Source: Bog-756 sp963756515 (GTDB lineage: Bacteria > Actinomycetota > Acidimicrobiia > Acidimicrobiales > RAAP-2). Taken from it: 64,000 bases of DNA. Both the position numbers and the translations under genes were made by a program. The stretch spans positions 62,001-126,000 of the forward strand of contig CAVWNV010000011.1 in NCBI GenBank assembly GCA_963756515.1, in the 5' to 3' direction. Shown in pieces: positions 60,801 through 64,000 of the stretch (its first letter is position 1; the number at the start of each line of letters is the position of its first letter). A model generated the notes under the pieces. That model saw nothing but the letters and a program-made list of their open reading frames with translations, ran no database searches and was not told where the DNA came from.

Positions 60801-61601
60801 GATGGCACCACCGGCTCGACGTTCAGCTCCAACGGCCCCTACTCCCAGACCGCTGGCTCCACCGTGGTGGCCAAGGGAAGCACCCTCACGCCAACGGCAT
60901 CGACCGTGACGATCCAGGGGGGGACGCTCACCGGGGCTGGTACGGTAAGCCGACCGGTGGTTACGACGGGGTCGGGGTCGGTGCAGAACGCGTCGGCAGC
61001 TGGGCCCCTGGCCTTGGCCGGCGGTTACTCAGGTACCGGCACGGTCAGCGCCGCCGTTACTTCGGCCACGGTCTTCGACCGGATCGCCGTCACCGGCACC
61101 GCCAACCTGACCTCCTCGACCCTGGCTCTCAGCACCAGTGCTGCGTACACACCGGTCATTGGTCAGACCTTCACCATCCTGACCTGCACGACCGCCTGCA
61201 CCGGACCGTTCGCATCGGTTTCCGGCTTGACCCTTCCCGGTGGCGACACCTACAAGGTGGGATACACCGCCACATCGGTGACTCTCACGGTACAAAGTCC
61301 GGTGATCACGAGCTTCGCCATCACCACGACCAGCCTCCCGTCGGCCACCAAGGGCGTCGCCTACACAGCCACACTCACAGCCGTCAACGGGAATCCTCCC
61401 TACACGTGGAAGCTGGTCAAGGGTTCGGGAACACTGCCCAAGGGGTTAAGGCTCACCGCCAAGACGGGGGTCATCTCGGGTAAGCCCACCAGTAGCGCAG
61501 TCACCTCGACCTTCACCATCGAGGCACTCGACACCAAGACCAAGACGAAGCCGAAGACGCAGAACACCACCACCAAAACCTTCACCATTACGGTGTCCTA
61601 G
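57867..61601 (+). CDS. giant secreted beta-repeat protein with C-terminal Ig-like domain
   Basis: The protein has about 1244 residues from ATG 57867. The N-terminal hydrophobic segment AAAGILIFGAAGITALILLA and GSATAAP indicate a signal peptide. A 'GGDYFTAANWTDTSSAHRVP' start typical of beta-helix surface proteins follows. Then come three full and one partial copies of a 201-residue module (GGTITGAGALSIGGTTTWNN ... GSVNNMGTLEHSSGTG ...). Ser/Thr/Gly-rich beta repeats continue to about residue 1120. A putative-Ig domain ends the protein (AITTTSLPSATKGVAYTATL, NPPYTWKLVKGSGTLPKGLR). It is probably an adhesin or surface-layer-type protein. GTG 57834 is an alternative start. Confidence 0.85.
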   Translation: MFERSGGRAPRTAPSLQREQSSRFRKALAAAGILIFGAAGITALILLAGGGSATAAPTCTITFTHTAGGDYFTAANWTDTSSAHRVPTTTDYACIPASITGSVTFSTGASSTVGGVSIQGAGGFSMTSGTLTLTSTTSGSTMSAGTLSGGTITGAGALSIGGTTTWNNAIMSGTGTTTIAHGTSLTAGGTSGPFLERPLVNDGTLAVMGGHNGLYFDGGTLTNDSDGLVNLEGDGADLQTYFGTGSVNNTGTLEHSSGTGVTVINTSLTTPLNDLLVQTGTLTLEGGATLSGTATIPTGSTLDFDIGTFTMNSNVTFSGAGTTEMDSGSAIWQLPASTTTTVTTQFPITGGTITGAGALSIGGTTTWNNAIMSGTGTTTIAHGTSLTAGGTSGPFLERPLVNDGTLAVMGGHNGLYFDGGTLTNDSDGLVNLEGDGADLQTYFGTGSVNNMGTLEHSSGTGVTVINTSLTTPLNDLLVQTGTLTLEGGATLSGTATIPTGSTLDFDIGTFTMNSNVTFSGAGTTEMDSGSAIWQLPASTTTTVTTQFPITGGTITGAGALSIGGTTTWNNAIMSGTGTTTIAHGTSLTAGGTSGPFLERPLVNDGTLAVMGGHNGLYFDGGTLTNDSDGLVNLEGDGADLQTYFGTGSVNNMGTLEHSSGTGVTVINTSLTTPLNDLLVQTGTLTLEGGATLSGTATIPTGSTLDFDIGTFTMNSNVTFSGAGTTEMDSGSAIWQLPASTTTTVTTQFPITGGTITGAGALSIGGTTTWNNAIMSGTGTTTIAHGTSLTAGGTSGPFLERPLVNDGTLAVMGGHNGLYFDGGTLTNDSDGLVNLEGDGADLQTYFGTGSVNNMGTLEHSSGTGVTVINTSLTNSSTGTIEVTTGALQVPTLTNLASGILTGGSYNLTGVLELTGLTGSLVTNAASLTLNGVYSLMLNSSSGNALATLATNTGAITLTGGRTLATTASAFGNSGKMIIGDGTTGSTFSSNGPYSQTAGSTVVAKGSTLTPTASTVTIQGGTLTGAGTVSRPVVTTGSGSVQNASAAGPLALAGGYSGTGTVSAAVTSATVFDRIAVTGTANLTSSTLALSTSAAYTPVIGQTFTILTCTTACTGPFASVSGLTLPGGDTYKVGYTATSVTLTVQSPVITSFAITTTSLPSATKGVAYTATLTAVNGNPPYTWKLVKGSGTLPKGLRLTAKTGVISGKPTSSAVTSTFTIEALDTKTKTKPKTQNTTTKTFTITVS
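58311..60484 (+). repeat. 603-bp near-identical tandem repeats (3.6 copies)
   Basis: Units are 58311-58913, 58914-59516, 59517-60119 and a partial 60120-60484. Units 2 and 3 look identical base for base. Unit 1 differs from them at only two noted positions (GGGTGGGC against GGGCGGGC, and AACACGGGC against AACATGGGC). The period is 201 codons, so unit gain or loss keeps the reading frame. Confidence 0.95.
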
Positions 61602-61841
61602 GTCGTCGAAAACGCCTCACTGACAGCACTGGGACGCGCGCCTGGTCCGCATCGATCAGGTGGCCGAGGCTGCCCACCAAGCGAAGCAGGAACCGAGCCG
61701 GTAACTCGCCACTTCCCCGCCGAGTTGGCCGCCGCTCATTCGCGGACCTCGTCTGGCGTCGTCCCTACCCCATATCACTGGCCCGGCGGCGTCATTTTGT
61801 ACACCTGCGGCAACGCCAACTAGGTGAAAGGCAAAATCACA

Positions 61842-61876
61842 CGCGCCAGTCCTGGCGGGAAGGTAGGACTGGCGCG
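61842..61876 (-). terminator. long-stem hairpin terminator
   Basis: CGCGCCAGTCCT (61842-61853) pairs perfectly with AGGACTGGCGCG (61865-61876) around an 11-base loop. On the minus strand it is followed by TGTGATTTTG, a modest U-rich tail. Confidence 0.65.
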
Positions 61877-61986
61877 CCCCACCAAGCGGAAAGCGAGGTG
61901 GCTAGATCCTCGCTTGACCAGTTGGTTGGTATCACTATAGGCGACGCGGTCAAAATGCAAACCCCGATCTGCTCCGATCTCAACCG

Positions 61987-62011
61987 CCCCCAGTCGGATT
62001 GAGGCTGGGGG
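61987..62011 (-). terminator. hairpin downstream of transaldolase gene
   Basis: CCCCCAG (61987-61993) and CTGGGGG (62005-62011) form a 7-bp stem with an 11-base loop, 60 bases after the transaldolase stop. There is no U-tract, so it is either a weak terminator or a stability element. Confidence 0.45.
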
Positions 62012-62070
62012 TGAAGCTGAGGTTGAAGTCCTCGGTCATCGCCGTAGTTGGTGATCAATGGTGCTGTCGT

Positions 62071-62793
62071 CTACAGAAGAAATCCAGCTGCTGCTGCGTC
62101 GTCGGCGAACATCTGGACCGTCTCGAGCGAGAACTGATCGAGGTCTTTGCCCAGTCCACCGAGCTTCTTCAGCACGTCATGGGTGACCGTGATGATGTCG
62201 CATCCGATCTCGTCGGCCTGGATGATGTTGAGGAGCTCACGCGGGCTGGCCCAGAGCAGCTCGATGGTGTCATGGGGAGCGGTGATGTCGAGCGCTCCTC
62301 GCATGAGGGGCACCGGATTACGCCCGGTGTCGGCCACTCGACCGGCAAACACCGAGATGATGGAGGGGGCTCCCCCAGTCAGGTTCTCGGCGACCGAGTC
62401 GACCTGCTGGTTGGTCATGACAGCGGTCACGTTCAACGGGATCCCCTCGGCAGCCAATTCGGCGATCAGCTTGCCGGCGCTCTCGCCCCGGGTGTTGGTA
62501 ACCGGGATCTTGACCACGACGTTGGGGCCGAAGGCGGCCAGCTTTTGGGCTTGGTGGTGCATCTCGTCGAACTCGTCGGAGAACACCTCGAAGGAGATGG
62601 GTCGGTCCGTGATGTGGTCGAGGACCTCCCGGGCGAAGGCCTCGTAGTCGGTGATGCCGGCCTGGTGCATGAGGGTGGGATTGGTGGTGAACCCCTGGAT
62701 GAGGGGATTGGCGGCGTAGGCCAGCATGCCCTCGAGGTCGGCCCCATCGGCGAAGATCTTGATGCGAAGGTCGGACGCACTACTCGCGCTCAT
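62071..62793 (-). CDS. transaldolase / fructose-6-phosphate aldolase family protein
   Basis: The 240-residue protein has the short TalC-like length. The Schiff-base Lys95 lies in NVVVKIPVTNTRGE. Other conserved elements are IFADGADLEGMLAYAANPLI, GFTTNPTLM, and LNVTAVMTNQQVDSVAENL before SIISVFAGRVADTG. It belongs to class I aldolases in the pentose-phosphate or sugar-modification context. It is co-directional with the epimerase gene 33 bases upstream, so it may serve nucleotide- or deoxy-sugar metabolism. ATG 62793. Confidence 0.88.
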   Translation of the reverse strand: MSASSASDLRIKIFADGADLEGMLAYAANPLIQGFTTNPTLMHQAGITDYEAFAREVLDHITDRPISFEVFSDEFDEMHHQAQKLAAFGPNVVVKIPVTNTRGESAGKLIAELAAEGIPLNVTAVMTNQQVDSVAENLTGGAPSIISVFAGRVADTGRNPVPLMRGALDITAPHDTIELLWASPRELLNIIQADEIGCDIITVTHDVLKKLGGLGKDLDQFSLETVQMFADDAAAAGFLL

Positions 62794-62826
62794 GATCTGG
62801 CCTCTCTCTCGTGGGGGCGGGAACCA

Positions 62827-63855
62827 TCAGGTCAGCCGGCCCACTTCTGCGTCGTCCACCATGGCCCGGATGGCCCGCTCGAGCGCCTGGGCCGACGTCC
62901 ATCGGTTCGTCCATCCGAGGGACCGGATGCGGTCGGTGGCGATGCGCACGATGGGGACGTCCCCCTTCCATCCCCGATCCCCGCCGGTATAGGCAAAGGT
63001 GACCGAATCAGGGTCGAGCCCGAGGACCGTCACGGCCAACTCGGCGATCTCTGTGACGGTGATGTAGTCGCCGGTGGCCACGTTGAACACCTGGTAGGGG
63101 GTCTGGCCGTGGGCCGAGGCCAACAACACGGCGTCGATCACGTCGAATGCGTGGACATAGGACTTGGACTGGGTGCCGTCCCCCAGAATGTCGAGCACCG
63201 TGGGGTCCTTCCGCAACCGACGGAGGAAGTCGAATCCGACGCCGTGGGTCTGGCGGGGGCCGACGACGTTGCCGAAACGGAAGGCCCGGGCCGACAGACC
63301 GAACATGGCACAGTAAGAGGCCAACAAGGCTTCGCCGGCCAGCTTGGAGGCACCGTAGGTCGAGACCGGGATCAGGGGTCCCAGATCCTCGTAGGCCTCG
63401 GTCTCGCCGATGTCCCCGTAGACACCGCTGCCCGAGGCGTAGAGCACCTGGGTCAGCCCTCCCCGGCGGGCCGCTTCGGCCACGTGATGGGTCAGGGCTG
63501 TTCCCTGGTCGAAGTCGACCGCTGGTTCTGTCGCCGCCAGAGCGATATCGGGATTCGACGCCAGATGGATGGCCACCTGGTGTCCGGACACCGCGTCGAC
63601 GAGTGACTCGAGGTCGCTGACATCACCCCGGATGACGGTGAATCGGGGGTCGTCCCGATGGGGAGCCAGGTGCCACTCCCGTCCGGACGAGAAGTTGTCA
63701 TAGACCGTGACCTGCTCGATGCGAGGATCGCTGAGCAGGCGGTCGACGAAATGACCACCGATGAATCCGGCGCCGCCGATGACGACATAGCGGGTCCAGG
63801 AACCAGGGACGAGGGCTCCCGCCTGTTCTGTCGTGGGGGTGACGGAGGTACTCAT
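62827..63855 (-). CDS. NAD-dependent sugar-nucleotide epimerase/dehydratase
   Basis: The 342-residue protein has an extended SDR fold: GGAGFIGGHFVDRLL (about 27-41), VYDNFSSGREWHL, the active-site Ser in LYASGSGVYGD, YGASKLAGEALL (YxxxK), RFGNVVGPRQTHGV and the C-terminal substrate-binding VHAFDVIDAVLLA. The type is UDP-glucose 4-epimerase-like or a dTDP/UDP-sugar modifying enzyme. ATG 63855 overlaps the stop of the preceding partial gene (ATGA). It forms an operon with the transaldolase. Confidence 0.88.
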   Translation of the reverse strand: MSTSVTPTTEQAGALVPGSWTRYVVIGGAGFIGGHFVDRLLSDPRIEQVTVYDNFSSGREWHLAPHRDDPRFTVIRGDVSDLESLVDAVSGHQVAIHLASNPDIALAATEPAVDFDQGTALTHHVAEAARRGGLTQVLYASGSGVYGDIGETEAYEDLGPLIPVSTYGASKLAGEALLASYCAMFGLSARAFRFGNVVGPRQTHGVGFDFLRRLRKDPTVLDILGDGTQSKSYVHAFDVIDAVLLASAHGQTPYQVFNVATGDYITVTEIAELAVTVLGLDPDSVTFAYTGGDRGWKGDVPIVRIATDRIRSLGWTNRWTSAQALERAIRAMVDDAEVGRLT

Positions 63856-64000
63856 CCTGAGGCCTTGGTGCTTTGACCGGCCTCGACCATGGCGGGTTCG
63901 GAGGCTAGGGCCACAGGGGATTCGCACGTGCCGTCGGTGAAGGTCATCACCATCACCGCCTCATGTCCGGGCCAGCACACTCGACCCGTCATGGTCGAAT
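63852..64000 (-). CDS. partial upstream gene of the epimerase operon
   Basis: Running in from the window edge, the minus strand reads STMTGRVCWPGHEAVMVMTF, TDGTCESPVALASEPAMVEA and GQSTKASG, stopping at TGA that overlaps the epimerase ATG. The 4-base overlap and sensible composition suggest a real gene end, either the C-terminus of a longer protein or a small one starting at the internal ATG. It cannot be identified from this fragment. Confidence 0.45.
   Translation of the reverse strand, partial: STMTGRVCWPGHEAVMVMTFTDGTCESPVALASEPAMVEAGQSTKASG

Larger units (their letters stand above)
61602..62070. other. intergenic region with two hairpins
   Basis: No gene is supported. It contains a 12-bp-stem hairpin at 61842-61876 and a shorter one at 61987-62011. 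Both are suitable as terminators for the minus-strand transaldolase/epimerase operon. The first may also serve the plus-strand repeat-protein gene. Confidence 0.5.

Noticed and set aside
61999..63606. 535-codon plus-strand frame over transaldolase and epimerase
   Set aside because: It is antisense to two clearly recognised enzymes; high GC keeps the opposite frame open.

Overview
The window is high-GC bacterial DNA with many GTG/TTG starts, several genes that look leaderless, and gene content typical of Actinomycetota: a class III cyclase/AAA/TPR protein, a DUF2510 domain, an ECF42-type sigma factor with its DGPF partner, DUF3024, DUF3089, VapBC modules and a secreted beta-propeller/Ig family. 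An Acidimicrobiia-like actinobacterium is my best guess, but no rRNA or other taxonomic marker is present, so this is inference. No tRNA, rRNA or CRISPR array was recognised.

The dominant feature is insertion sequences and their debris. There are two IS256 copies (2435-3859, 20831-22255) and an IS256 remnant (about 53040-53290). There is an IS1111-like IS110 element (about 3883-5339) with a remnant at 42092-42474. A second IS110 gene is split by an IS1380 element (22754-24364), and a third IS110 is intact (39583-40605). The rest are two IS3 elements (8209-9465, and 17568-18875 degraded), IS481 (CDS 12723-13826), an IS630 pseudogene (14163-15015) and an intact IS630 (56151-57331). Many ends and target duplications can be read directly. 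Intergenic gaps are filled by an imperfect dispersed repeat family rich in 'GGCTGAG' that I do not recognise.

Region by region. 0-8 kb: a stand-alone MerR-C-terminal-like domain, a remnant of a surface-protein gene, a PhyH dioxygenase with two compensating frameshifts, IS256, IS1111-like, small unknown genes and two SAM methyltransferases. 8-20 kb: IS3, a DUF3089 secreted hydrolase, a membrane protein, a TetR-like regulator, IS481, IS630 debris, a Phd/VapC pair, DUF3024, and a toxin-antitoxin operon whose toxin is split by an IS3. 20-27 kb: two ABM-fold proteins, a nested IS island, a decayed VapC copy and a fatty-acid desaturase. 27-38 kb: cyclase/ATPase, AbrB-VapC, a secreted 7-blade propeller, a cupin-TetR operon, a DHFR-like reductase, and an ECF42 sigma/DGPF operon with a matching candidate promoter. 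38-50 kb: small zinc-ribbon genes, IS110 with a highly structured 5' non-coding end, a P-loop kinase-like protein, a CDF transporter, two serine hydrolases, and a divergent hemerythrin / PNPOx / PNPOx-GAF-wHTH locus. 51-56 kb: a cell-surface glycan cluster of GT2, a 50-aa membrane protein, a NodB deacetylase and a GH26 hydrolase. 57-64 kb: a 1.2-kb-codon secreted protein with 603-bp near-perfect tandem repeats, then a transaldolase and a sugar-nucleotide epimerase.

The most interesting leads are the GT2/micro-membrane-protein/deacetylase cluster, the divergent hemerythrin-flavin-GAF locus, the IS-split toxin operon, the structured candidate bridge-RNA segments of the IS110 elements, the dispersed repeat family and the 603-bp repeat gene.
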